Shown here: piece by piece, positions 24,226 to 31,714 of the stretch
Numbering within the stretch: position 1 is the first letter of the stretch
Layout: every line of letters starts with the position of its first letter
Assembly: GCF_036077095.1 (NCBI RefSeq)
Contig: NZ_CP107960.1
Coordinates: 1,178,001 to 1,242,000, forward strand
Direction: 5' to 3'
Source: Streptomyces sp. NBC_00376
GTDB taxonomy: Bacteria > Actinomycetota > Actinomycetes > Streptomycetales > Streptomycetaceae
Length of the DNA: 64,000 nucleotides
Position numbers and translations under genes: made by a program
Notes under the pieces: model-generated
Database searches by the model: none
What the model was told of the DNA's origin: nothing
What the model saw: the letters and a program-made list of their open reading frames with translations, nothing else

Positions 24226-26048
24226 GCGGGTTCTCCTTCGTCGTGAACGGCGGGTGCTCCGGAGGACACCCAGAAGCGGATGGACTCCACGAGCACCACC
24301 AGTGCCACCGCCACCGCGAGTGCGGTGAGTGCCACGGTGAAAGCCGAATGCTGAGTGAATACGGCGGCGAGTACGGCCACCACCAGGGTGCGGCCCTCGT
24401 GCCCACCGATCGTGCGTACCAGCCACCGGGGCGGCGCGCCGGTGCCGCCGCGAATGCGGTACACCGTGTCGTAGTGATGGTAGGCGACGGCCGAGACCAG
24501 CCCGAATGCCGCCGGAAGGGCGCCCGGGACATCGCTGCGGGCCGCGAGGACCAGGACCGTGCAGTACTCGGCCGCCCTGAATATCGGGGGCACGAGCCAG
24601 TCCAGCGCACCCTTGAGGGGCCGGGAGACGGCCATGCCCGAGAGCATCGCGTAGACCACCGCCGCCAGGATGGTGTGCCAGCTGCCGAAGGGCTGCGAGA
24701 ACGCGGAGGCGATCATGAGCACCCCGGCGAGCAGGGCCGTGATCGGGGCGCTCCAGCTGCCGCCGAGCCGGGGCCCGAAGGCGGCGGCGGCCTCGGCCAG
24801 CGGGCCGGAGTCGGCGAGGTCCGCGAGGGCCTGGGCGGCGCGGTCGGTGCGCTCGGCCTTGCGGGTCAGCGAGCGCAGCAGCCGGCCGGCGGTGGTGTAG
24901 CAGGCGGCGAAGGCGCAGCCGACGAGCAGTGCGTAGAAGACGATCCGGGGCGTGGTCACCGCGGTCAGCACCGCGATCATCGCCCAGCGCTCACCGATCG
25001 GCAGCACTATCATCCGGCGCGCCCAGACGGTCCAGCCGACGCTGTCGAGCCGGTCGGAGAGCGCCGCCGTGGGGCTCGAGTTGGCCACCGCGTCGTGGTT
25101 GGCCTCGTTGAACGAGAAGTCGATGACATGCCGGCAGGCCTGGAGCACCATCGCGCCCAGGGCCAGCGCCCATACGTCGTCACCGCCGCGGGCGGCGCCG
25201 AGCGCGAGGCCCGCGTAGTAGGCGTACTCCTTGGCCCGGTCGAAGGTCGCGTCCAGCCAGGCGCCCATCGTCGAGTACTGGAGCGAGTAGCGGGCGAGCT
25301 GCCCGTCGGTGCAGTCCAGGACGAAGGAGAACAGCAGCAGCACGCCGGCCGCGATGTAACCGCCGCGGGTGCCGGTCGCCGCACTGCCGGCCGCGATCAG
25401 CGCGGTCAGCAGGGACGCGGTGGTGACCTGGTTCGGCGTGAGGCCGCGGCGGGCGCACCAGCGGGCGATGTAGCGGGAGTACGGGCTGATGAAGAACGTG
25501 GTGAAGAAGCCGTCGTGGGCCTTCACCGCGCTGCGCAGCCGCACCGCCTCGTCGTCGACCGAGGCGAGGGCGCTCTCCGCCTCGGCGCGCGCGGGTGCGT
25601 CCGTCGGCACGGCGGCGACCAGCGAGCCCAGCTCGGGGCGCTGCACCGCGGTGCCCTCGGCGTCCATGGTGACGGCGAGGCGGCCCGGCACGGTGCGGTC
25701 TGTGACCGGTGCGGTGGACGGGCCCGTGGGCAGGCCTGCGCCAACGGCCTCGGCCGTGGTATCCAGGGCCCGGACGAGCGCGGGGCGCGCCTCGGGCTGC
25801 GCGGTGAGCGCGCCCGGGACGGTGGCCGCGGGGAAGCGGGGGTCGGTCAGTCCGAGCCGGAGGGCGTGGACATGGCCGACGAAACGGGGGTCGACCAGTG
25901 CGACCCGGCGGTCGGCGGGGACGGCCGAGAGCAGCCGTGCTGCCTCGGTCACATCGGCAGCGACCTGTACGTCGAAGCCCAGTGAACGCAGGTCGTCCGC
26001 GAGCGACGACCCGGGTACCGGTGCACCGGTGAGGATGGCGGTCGACAG
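24222..26048 (-). CDS. DUF5941/CDP-alcohol phosphotransferase fusion, probable CTG start
   Basis: This protein of about 608 aa leads the operon. Residues 1-120 look like a Rossmann-type domain (STAILTG..., VALVDPRFVGHVHALRLGL), and a CDP-alcohol phosphotransferase domain follows with the complete signature LDCTDGQLARYSLQYS through LDATFDRAKEY. The C-terminal half has further membrane segments (the DUF5941 part, identified from memory). The first canonical codon, GTG at 25952, would cut the first beta-alpha unit. Upstream in frame only CTG at 26048 lies between a TGA stop and the domain, and it has AAGGAG nine bases before it, so I place the start there. The layout recalls the bifunctional cytidylyltransferase/phosphotransferases of inositol-phosphate solute synthesis. 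Confidence 0.8.
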   Translation of the reverse strand: MSTAILTGAPVPGSSLADDLRSLGFDVQVAADVTEAARLLSAVPADRRVALVDPRFVGHVHALRLGLTDPRFPAATVPGALTAQPEARPALVRALDTTAEAVGAGLPTGPSTAPVTDRTVPGRLAVTMDAEGTAVQRPELGSLVAAVPTDAPARAEAESALASVDDEAVRLRSAVKAHDGFFTTFFISPYSRYIARWCARRGLTPNQVTTASLLTALIAAGSAATGTRGGYIAAGVLLLFSFVLDCTDGQLARYSLQYSTMGAWLDATFDRAKEYAYYAGLALGAARGGDDVWALALGAMVLQACRHVIDFSFNEANHDAVANSSPTAALSDRLDSVGWTVWARRMIVLPIGERWAMIAVLTAVTTPRIVFYALLVGCAFAACYTTAGRLLRSLTRKAERTDRAAQALADLADSGPLAEAAAAFGPRLGGSWSAPITALLAGVLMIASAFSQPFGSWHTILAAVVYAMLSGMAVSRPLKGALDWLVPPIFRAAEYCTVLVLAARSDVPGALPAAFGLVSAVAYHHYDTVYRIRGGTGAPPRWLVRTIGGHEGRTLVVAVLAAVFTQHSAFTVALTALAVAVALVVLVESIRFWVSSGAPAVHDEGEPA

Positions 26049-26429
26049 ACGAACTCACTCCTTGGTGCTGACGGGGTCGGCGCGCGACTGTGCGGCCCGG
26101 ATGCGGGCCGGCGGCACGTCGGCAGAGGCTATCGGATGAACGGAAGCGCGAGTTCACCGACCGTTTGCGCCCCGTTCGGGGTGGACCGGCATCATCCGGC
26201 GCCGCCCGCGATCATCATCGTCGATCGCCGCCCCGCCTGACAAAACGCGTCGGTACGGCCCCGGCCCGTCCTGCCGCGCCACCTTCCTGACCTGCAAGCA
26301 TTTCCGCAGGTCAGAGCATATGACAACGGTGTTCAGTGCCGTGTTGCCGGATACCCCCCACCCGTAGTTCACTGGCAGTGCCCGGGCCGACCGCGTCCGG
26401 GACCGCGAGACGACCGGGAGGCGTTCCCC
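26049..26429. promoter_or_regulatory. Divergent promoter region with a Zur-box-like site
   Basis: This 381-bp divergent gap separates the phosphoalcohol operon from the CDF gene. At 26321-26335 TGACAACGGTGTTCA matches the streptomycete Zur consensus TGAAAATGATTTTCA at 11 of 15 positions and is itself a partial dyad. An inverted repeat, GACCTGC...GCAGGTC, lies just before it (near 26288-26312). The rest shows nothing I can name. The Zur assignment is a consensus match, not proof. Confidence 0.4.
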
Positions 26430-27371
26430 ATGGGGGCAGGGCACGACCACGGGCACACACACGGCGGGCCGCCGCCCACCGGCACTGCGGCCGCCGCGTA
26501 CCGGGGGCAGCTGCGCATCGCGCTCTGCATCACGCTCACCGTGATGGTCGTGGAGATCGTCGGCGGGGTGCTCGCCGACTCGCTCGCGCTGATCGCCGAC
26601 GCGGCCCACATGGCGACCGACGCCCTCGGCCTGGGCATGGCGCTGCTGGCGATCCACTTCGCCAACCGCCCGGCCGGGGTGAACCGCACCTTCGGCTACG
26701 CCCGTGCCGAGATCCTGGCGGCACTGGCCAACTGTCTGCTGCTGCTCGGGGTGGGCGGCTTCCTGCTCTTCGAGGCCGTCGAGCGCTTCATCACCCCGGC
26801 CGAGACCAGGGGCGGGCTGACGATCGCCTTCGCCCTGGTCGGCATGGCCGCCAACATGGTCTCGCTGTCGCTGCTGATGCGCGGGCAGAAGGACAGCCTC
26901 AACGTGCGCGGCGCCTATCTGGAGGTGCTCGCGGACACGCTCGGCTCGTTCGCGGTGCTGGTCTCGGCGGGGATCATCCTGGCCACCGGCTGGCAGGCCG
27001 CCGACCCTATCGCCTCGCTGGTCATCGGCCTGATGATCGTCCCGCGCACCGTGAAGCTGCTCAGGGAGACACTCAACGTGCTGCTGGAGTCGGCGCCCAA
27101 GGGGGTCGACATGGGGGAGGTGCGCGCCCACATCACCGCCCTGCCCGGCGTGCTGGACGTCCACGACCTGCATGCCTGGACGATCACCTCGGGCATGCCG
27201 GTGCTCTCCGCCCATGTGGTGGTGCGCCAGGACATGCTCGACTCGATCGGGCACGAGAAGCTCCTCCATGAGCTGCAGGGCTGCCTCGGTGACCATTTCG
27301 ACGTGGAGCACTGCACCTTCCAGCTGGAGCCGAGCGGCCATGCCGAGCACGAGGCGAAGCTCTGCCACTGA
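26430..27371 (+). CDS. Cation diffusion facilitator (zinc/cobalt/cadmium exporter)
   Basis: This 313-aa proton-driven metal exporter of the inner membrane has a His-rich cytoplasmic N-terminus (GHDHGHTHGG), six membrane segments and a C-terminal metallochaperone-like domain. The intramembrane metal site is visible as HxxxD in DAAHMATDALG (TM2) and DxxxD-type YLEVLADTLGS (TM5). The C-terminal cytoplasmic domain ends in HAEHEAKLCH. The ATG at 26430 follows GGGAGG. The Zur-like site upstream would fit zinc-responsive control of export. It is probably monocistronic, with a terminator at 27384. Confidence 0.93.
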   Translation: MGAGHDHGHTHGGPPPTGTAAAAYRGQLRIALCITLTVMVVEIVGGVLADSLALIADAAHMATDALGLGMALLAIHFANRPAGVNRTFGYARAEILAALANCLLLLGVGGFLLFEAVERFITPAETRGGLTIAFALVGMAANMVSLSLLMRGQKDSLNVRGAYLEVLADTLGSFAVLVSAGIILATGWQAADPIASLVIGLMIVPRTVKLLRETLNVLLESAPKGVDMGEVRAHITALPGVLDVHDLHAWTITSGMPVLSAHVVVRQDMLDSIGHEKLLHELQGCLGDHFDVEHCTFQLEPSGHAEHEAKLCH

Positions 27372-27383
27372 GCGGCCGGTCCG

Positions 27384-27405
27384 ACGGCCCCGTGCGCGGG
27401 GCCGT
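27384..27405 (+). terminator. Terminator after the CDF exporter gene
   Basis: A 9-bp perfect stem (ACGGCCCCG against CGGGGCCGT) with a TGCG loop lies 12 bp after the stop codon. It also separates the exporter from the next transcription unit. Confidence 0.65.
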
Positions 27406-27462
27406 GTAGGGTATTCGCAGAGGCGTTCGGCCTCCCCATGTGCGAGAGAGGAGCTGAGGTTG

Positions 27463-27531
27463 ATGACCGTCGCGAAGGCGCCCGTCCGGCGCAGCATCCG
27501 GTCCTTCCTCATCTCCCGGGTTCTCGGCTAG
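27463..27531 (+). CDS. 22-aa leader-peptide-like ORF
   Basis: ATG at 27463 is preceded by an excellent GGAGCTGAGG and opens a 22-codon ORF that ends in TAG. The peptide is basic, starting MTVAKAPVRRSIRS and ending FLISRVLG. Between it and the methyltransferase-GNAT gene, 62 bp downstream, lies an 18-bp perfect palindrome. This arrangement (strong ribosome site, tiny basic ORF, hairpin, weak TTG-started gene) is what translation- or transcription-attenuation leaders look like. I do not recognise the peptide family; it may also be an independent micro-protein. Confidence 0.5.
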   Translation: MTVAKAPVRRSIRSFLISRVLG

Positions 27532-27543
27532 CACCACGACTCG

Positions 27544-27561
27544 CAACGGGTCGACCCGTTG
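27544..27561. promoter_or_regulatory. 18-bp perfect palindrome between leader ORF and fusion gene
   Basis: CAACGGGTCGACCCGTTG reads the same on both strands. As RNA it would fold into a 7-bp stem with a TCGA tetraloop, 12 nt after the leader ORF stop and 32 nt before the next start codon. It could be an operator or an attenuator stem. Confidence 0.5.
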
Positions 27562-27593
27562 GCCGGAGCCCTCGTACACCAAGGGTTCCCACG

Positions 27594-28862
27594 TTGAGCG
27601 ACAACGATCACGCCGTCCGTACCGAGGCGTTCTTCTCCCTGCATCACGGTCTGCCCCGGCAGTGCCCCGGCTCCGATGCCACCACCCGGCGGCTGCTGGA
27701 GCTCACCGGCCCGCTGCCGCGCCGTCCGCGCGTCCTGGATCTGGGCTGCGGGCCCGGCCGTGCCGCGCTGCTACTCGCCGCCGAGGCCGGTGCCGAGGTG
27801 ACCGCCGTCGACCTCCACCAGCCGTTCCTCGACGAACTGCGCGAGGCGGCCGGGGCCCGCGGGCTCGGCGACCGCATCCGTACGGTCCGGGCCGACATGG
27901 CGGAGCTGACCGGCCCCGATTTCCCCGACGGGTCGTTCGACCTCGTCTGGGCCGAGGGGTCGGCGTACATCATCGGTTTCGACACCGCGCTGCGTGACTG
28001 GAAGCGGCTGCTCGCCCCGGGCGGCTGCCTGGTCGTCAGCGAGTGCGTCTGGACGACGGACGCTCCGACGGCCGAGGCGCGCGCCTTCTGGGAACAGGAG
28101 ACGTCGATGCGTCCCGTGGCGGGCAACGCCGCGGCGGCCGTCGCGGCCGGCTACCACGTCCTCGGGGCACGGGTGCAGCCCGACAGCGACTGGGACGAGT
28201 ACTACGTCCCGCTCGCCGAGCGCGTCGAGACCGCCGAGGTGTCCGCTCCCGGCATGGCGTGGGCGCTCGCGGCGACCCGCGAGGAGCTGGCCATGCGGCG
28301 CGACCACGGCACGGAGTACGGCTACGCCGGCTATGTGCTGCGCCCCGCCGACCCTCGCTGGGCGACCCGGGCGGAGACGGCGGCGGACACGGCGGCCGTG
28401 CACGCCGTCAACGCCGCCGCGTTCCCGACGCCGGACGAAGCGGCTCTCGTCGACGCGCTGCGCGCCGATCCGGCGGCCTGGCTGCCCGGCCTCGCCCAGG
28501 TGGCGACGGACGGCCCGGACGGGGACATCGCGGCCTACGCGCTGCTGACCCGGTGCCGGGTCGGGGACGCACCGGCGCTCGCGCTGGCCCCGGTGGCCAC
28601 AGTCCCGGAGCGCCGGCGCCGGGGGGCGGGGCAGGCGGTGGTGCGCGCGGCGCTCGACGCGGCGAGGCTGCGCGGCGAGTCACTCGTCCTGGTGCTCGGT
28701 CACCCCGAGTACTACCCGAAGTTCGGCTTCGTACCGGCGTCGCGGTACGGGATCCGGCCGGGCTTCGACGTCCCGGACGAGGCGATGATGGCCCTGGTAC
28801 TGGACGAATCCGTGCCGGTGCCACAGGGCACGATCCGTTATCCGGCCGCCTTCGGCGTCTGA
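27594..28862 (+). CDS. Methyltransferase-GNAT acetyltransferase fusion
   Basis: This 422-aa protein joins two enzymes. Residues about 1-255 form a SAM-dependent methyltransferase: VLDLGCGPGRAALLL (motif I), AVDLHQPFLDEL, and RTVRADMAELTGPDF. Residues about 260-422 form a YhbS-like GNAT acetyltransferase with the acetyl-CoA loop VPERRRRGAGQAVV and the family end LGHPEYYPKFGFVPASRYGI. The TTG start at 27594 has AAGGG upstream. Both halves look intact. The substrate is unknown; small-molecule or antibiotic modification is possible, given the leader ORF in front. A terminator follows at 28869. Confidence 0.85.
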   Translation: MSDNDHAVRTEAFFSLHHGLPRQCPGSDATTRRLLELTGPLPRRPRVLDLGCGPGRAALLLAAEAGAEVTAVDLHQPFLDELREAAGARGLGDRIRTVRADMAELTGPDFPDGSFDLVWAEGSAYIIGFDTALRDWKRLLAPGGCLVVSECVWTTDAPTAEARAFWEQETSMRPVAGNAAAAVAAGYHVLGARVQPDSDWDEYYVPLAERVETAEVSAPGMAWALAATREELAMRRDHGTEYGYAGYVLRPADPRWATRAETAADTAAVHAVNAAAFPTPDEAALVDALRADPAAWLPGLAQVATDGPDGDIAAYALLTRCRVGDAPALALAPVATVPERRRRGAGQAVVRAALDAARLRGESLVLVLGHPEYYPKFGFVPASRYGIRPGFDVPDEAMMALVLDESVPVPQGTIRYPAAFGV

Positions 28863-28868
28863 CGCACC

Positions 28869-28908
28869 GTCCGGTCCCGCCGCGCGTCACGGCGTGGCGG
28901 GACCGGAC
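28869..28908 (+). terminator. Terminator after the methyltransferase-GNAT gene
   Basis: A perfect 13-bp stem (GTCCGGTCCCGCC at 28869-28881 against 28896-28908) lies 6 bp after the stop codon. Confidence 0.75.
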
Positions 28909-29010
28909 ATGCCAGACCCCCGCGGTGCGGACAAGCGGCTTTTGTACGGCAGACTTGACCGGAATCGACGGGACCGGCGCACCGGGCCGGGACCATAGCG
29001 AAGGATGGGT

Positions 29011-29604
29011 ATGCCGACCACACCAGCCACCGCGGCGCACAGCTCGTCGAACGGCACAGCAGAAATGATCATGCTCGAACTGGTCGACGAGGACGGCACC
29101 ACCATCGGTACGGCGGAGAAGCTCGCCGCCCATCAGCCACCCGGTCAGCTGCACCGTGCCTTCTCCGTGTTCCTCTTCGACGAGCAGGGCAGGCTGCTGC
29201 TCCAGCGCCGTGCGCTCGGCAAGTACCACTCCCCCGGTGTCTGGTCGAACACCTGCTGCGGCCACCCCTACCCCGGTGAGGCGCCCTTCGCCGCCGCCGC
29301 CCGGCGTACGTACGAGGAGCTCGGGGTCTCGCCCTCCCTGCTGGCCGAGGCGGGCACGGTCCGCTACAACCACCCGGACCCGGCCTCGGGCCTGGTGGAG
29401 CAGGAGTTCAACCATCTCTTCGTGGGCATGGCGCAGGACCGGCTCGACCCGGACCCGGAGGAGGTCGGTGAGACGGCGTTCGTGACGGCCGACGAGCTCG
29501 CCGAGCGGCACGCCCGGTCGCCGTTCTCGGCCTGGTTCATGACGGTGCTGGACGCCGCGCGTCCGGCGATCAGGGAGCTGACGGGACCGTCCGCCGGCTG
29601 GTGA
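29011..29604 (+). CDS. idi: Isopentenyl-diphosphate delta-isomerase, type I
   Basis: This 197-aa Nudix-fold enzyme interconverts IPP and DMAPP. The catalytic cysteine lies in SNTCCGHP (C83), the Nudix-like block is RRTYEELGV, and the acidic pair E130/E132 in VEQEFNHLF matches the catalytic glutamates of E. coli Idi. Two ATGs occur; the second (29011) has AAGG at a 6-nt spacing and is preferred over 29005. It lies 10 kb from the hopanoid operon; because the MEP pathway yields both isomers, Idi adjusts the ratio needed for FPP and squalene. Confidence 0.94.
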   Translation: MPTTPATAAHSSSNGTAEMIMLELVDEDGTTIGTAEKLAAHQPPGQLHRAFSVFLFDEQGRLLLQRRALGKYHSPGVWSNTCCGHPYPGEAPFAAAARRTYEELGVSPSLLAEAGTVRYNHPDPASGLVEQEFNHLFVGMAQDRLDPDPEEVGETAFVTADELAERHARSPFSAWFMTVLDAARPAIRELTGPSAGW

Positions 29605-29643
29605 CGGGCGGACGGCACCGGGGGCGCCGTCGGGTACGGGCGG

Positions 29644-30099
29644 TCAGGGGCGCGGGGTCAGCGGCAGCGCCGCCCAGATGATCTTTCCGCCGCCTGCGGT
29701 GTGCTCCACATCGCAGGCCCCGCCCGCTTCCCGGGTGATCTCCCGGACCAGCAGCAGACCGCGTCCGCCGGTCTGCGCATAGTCCGTCTCCAGGGCCGTC
29801 GGCCGGTAGGGGTGGTTGTCCTCGACGGACACCCTGATCCACTCCTCGCCGACGGCCACCTCGACGGCCAGCTCCGGCGAGAGCAGCGCGGCATGCTTCA
29901 CCGCGTTGGTGACCAGCTCGGAGACGATGAGCAACAGGCCCTCGGCGACGTCGTCGTCCAGCGGCACGCCCTGGCGCTTCAGCAGATCGCGCACCGCGTG
30001 CCGGGCCTGCGGTACGGATACGTCCACGGCCGGAGCGGTGAACCGCCAGACTCCCTCGTACGGGACGGGCCGGGCGGGGACACTCCCGCGGCTCTCCAT
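29644..30099 (-). CDS. RsbW-like ATP-binding regulatory protein
   Basis: This 151-aa single-domain GHKL ATPase (HATPase_c_2) has the N-box LLLIVSELVTNAVKHA, the G1 motif VSVEDNH and the G2 motif GGRGLLLVREITRE. Streptomycetes encode dozens of such proteins, which act as anti-sigma or anti-anti-sigma kinases or as free-standing regulators. No partner sigma, STAS or PP2C gene is adjacent, so the pathway is unknown. The ATG at 30099 is preferred because it keeps the usual length; an in-frame GTG eight codons upstream is possible. It is convergent with idi, 39 bp away. Confidence 0.85.
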   Translation of the reverse strand: MESRGSVPARPVPYEGVWRFTAPAVDVSVPQARHAVRDLLKRQGVPLDDDVAEGLLLIVSELVTNAVKHAALLSPELAVEVAVGEEWIRVSVEDNHPYRPTALETDYAQTGGRGLLLVREITREAGGACDVEHTAGGGKIIWAALPLTPRP

Positions 30100-30234
30100 A
30101 GTCCGGTACCCGCTCTCCACTCGATGGTGACTGCACGTCGAGTACAGAGTGCGGGGCGTAGTTGGTCCGGACCGTGCCACTGAACAGAATTCGACCTCTA
30201 TCGACGGATTTTGGCCGGACAGAACGCTGAAGGC

Positions 30235-30858
30235 TCAGCCTTTGGACCGTTTCTGTTCGTCTCCTCGGGGTTGGCCGGGCAGCTCGTCGGTCACCCTCTG
30301 TTCCGAGACCATCGAGACGATGCGGCGGCCGCCCACCCCCATGGCGATCAGGCCGAGGCCGTCGAAGAGCAGTGCCAGCGAGAAGAAGAGACCCAGCACG
30401 TAGAGGCTGCTGTGCGGCCAGTCGAAGAGCACCAGCAGCCCCAGCAGCAGGCCGAAGGCGCCTTGCAGCAGCGTCCAGCCGAACTGCGGGCCGCGCACCA
30501 CGACGCTGCCCACCAGGCGGAACACCCCGCCGGTCAGGAAGAGCAGCGCAGCGAACATGGTCAGCGCCTCGGCGGTGCCGTGCGGGTGGCGGATGACGAC
30601 GACCCCGGCGGCGATGTTCAGCGCGGCCACCACGACGCCCAGCCAGAAGTAGTCGCTGCCACGGGAGTCGATGGCGTGCAGCAGCCCGACGATGCCGCCG
30701 ATCAGCAGCAGCCAGCCGAACAGGATCATCGAGGTCAGCGTCGCGACGCCGGTGTAGACGAGACCGACCAGACCGGCCACGACGAGCAGGGTGCCGAGCA
30801 GGGCGAGCCAGCCGAAGCTGCGGCTCAGTCTCCTGCCCTCGGTTGCGGGATCTGCCAC
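30235..30858 (-). CDS. HdeD-family membrane protein (DUF308)
   Basis: This 207-aa inner-membrane protein has six hydrophobic segments grouped in pairs (LGTLLVVAGLVGLVYTG, FGWLLLIGGIVGLLHAI, LGVVVAALNIAAGVVVI and so on), the layout of the HdeD/DUF308 family linked to acid resistance in enterobacteria. The C-terminus is polar and basic. In actinobacteria the role is unproven. It is transcribed divergently from the enoyl-CoA hydratase gene with only 80 bp between the starts, so promoters of the two must overlap. Confidence 0.85.
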   Translation of the reverse strand: MADPATEGRRLSRSFGWLALLGTLLVVAGLVGLVYTGVATLTSMILFGWLLLIGGIVGLLHAIDSRGSDYFWLGVVVAALNIAAGVVVIRHPHGTAEALTMFAALLFLTGGVFRLVGSVVVRGPQFGWTLLQGAFGLLLGLLVLFDWPHSSLYVLGLFFSLALLFDGLGLIAMGVGGRRIVSMVSEQRVTDELPGQPRGDEQKRSKG

Positions 30859-30915
30859 GGGAAGCTCCTCACGGTGCGTGCCTGGTCCCAGACCCCTTCT
30901 TGATCATAGGTTCGA

Positions 30916-30952
30916 ACCGTACGGATAGCATCCGGCACATGGACCGTACGGA
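30916..30952. promoter_or_regulatory. Two ACCGTACGGA copies around a start codon
   Basis: The 10-mer ACCGTACGGA, containing the palindrome CCGTACGG, occurs at 30916-30925 and again at 30943-30952, a 27-bp period. The second copy lies two bases inside the enoyl-CoA hydratase gene. In an 80-bp divergent promoter this is a plausible paired operator. Confidence 0.4.
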
Positions 30953-31697
30953 ACCCGGGCTGGAGCACACCGTCGCGGACGGCGTAGCCACCGTCGTGAT
31001 CAGCAATCCCGCCAAGCGCAACGCGATGACGGCCACGATGTGGAGCGCGCTGCCCGGTCTGCTGGAGCGGCTCGCCGCCGACCCCGAGGTCCGGGTGCTG
31101 GTGCTGACGGGCGCCGGGGACACCTTCTGCGCCGGCGCGGACATCTCCTCGCTCCGGGACCCGGTGGGCGACCCGCAGGCGCTCGCGGTGGCGGCCGAGG
31201 AGGCGCTGGCCGCGTTTCCCGGGCCGACGCTCGCGGTGATCCGGGGCTACTGCGTGGGCGGTGGCAGCCAGTTGGCGGCCGCCTGCGACCTGCGGTTCGC
31301 CGAGGAGGGGGCCTCCTTCGGTGTCACGCCGGCCAAGCTCGGCATCGTGTACGCCGCGTCGTCGACCCGGCGGCTGGTGGCGCTGACCGGCCCGGCCACC
31401 GCGAAGCACCTGCTGTTCTCCGGCGAGCTGATCGACACCGCGCGGGCGCTGCGTACCGGCCTGGTCGACGAGGTGCTGCCGGCCGGCGAGCTGGAGAAGC
31501 GGGTCGAGGCGTACACGCGGACCCTGACGGCCCGCTCGCGGCTGACGCAGGCGGCGGCGAAGGAGTTCGCCGACGGGCGCCGCGACCGGGACGCGCACTG
31601 GTCGCGGCAGGCACGCCTCAGCGGCGACACCGCCGAGGGTGTCGCCGCCTTCCTGGAGCGGCGCGAGCCCCGCTTCACCTGGACGACCGGGGCCTGA
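30939..31697 (+). CDS. Enoyl-CoA hydratase/isomerase family protein
   Basis: This 252-aa crotonase-fold protein should act on an acyl-CoA thioester. The oxyanion-hole regions are DTFCAGADISSL (near residues 64-75) and RGYCVGGGSQLAAACDLRFA. The catalytic-glutamate positions of true hydratases are not clearly filled: the first lies in the VGGGSQLA segment and the second falls near TPAKLGIVYAAS, so an isomerase or other crotonase activity is possible. The ATG at 30939 was chosen because the conserved domain begins there; the Shine-Dalgarno is poor. It is convergent with the DJ-1 gene, 17 bp away. Confidence 0.85.
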   Translation: MDRTEPGLEHTVADGVATVVISNPAKRNAMTATMWSALPGLLERLAADPEVRVLVLTGAGDTFCAGADISSLRDPVGDPQALAVAAEEALAAFPGPTLAVIRGYCVGGGSQLAAACDLRFAEEGASFGVTPAKLGIVYAASSTRRLVALTGPATAKHLLFSGELIDTARALRTGLVDEVLPAGELEKRVEAYTRTLTARSRLTQAAAKEFADGRRDRDAHWSRQARLSGDTAEGVAAFLERREPRFTWTTGA

Positions 31698-31714
31698 CGG
31701 CCCGCGCCCGCGCG

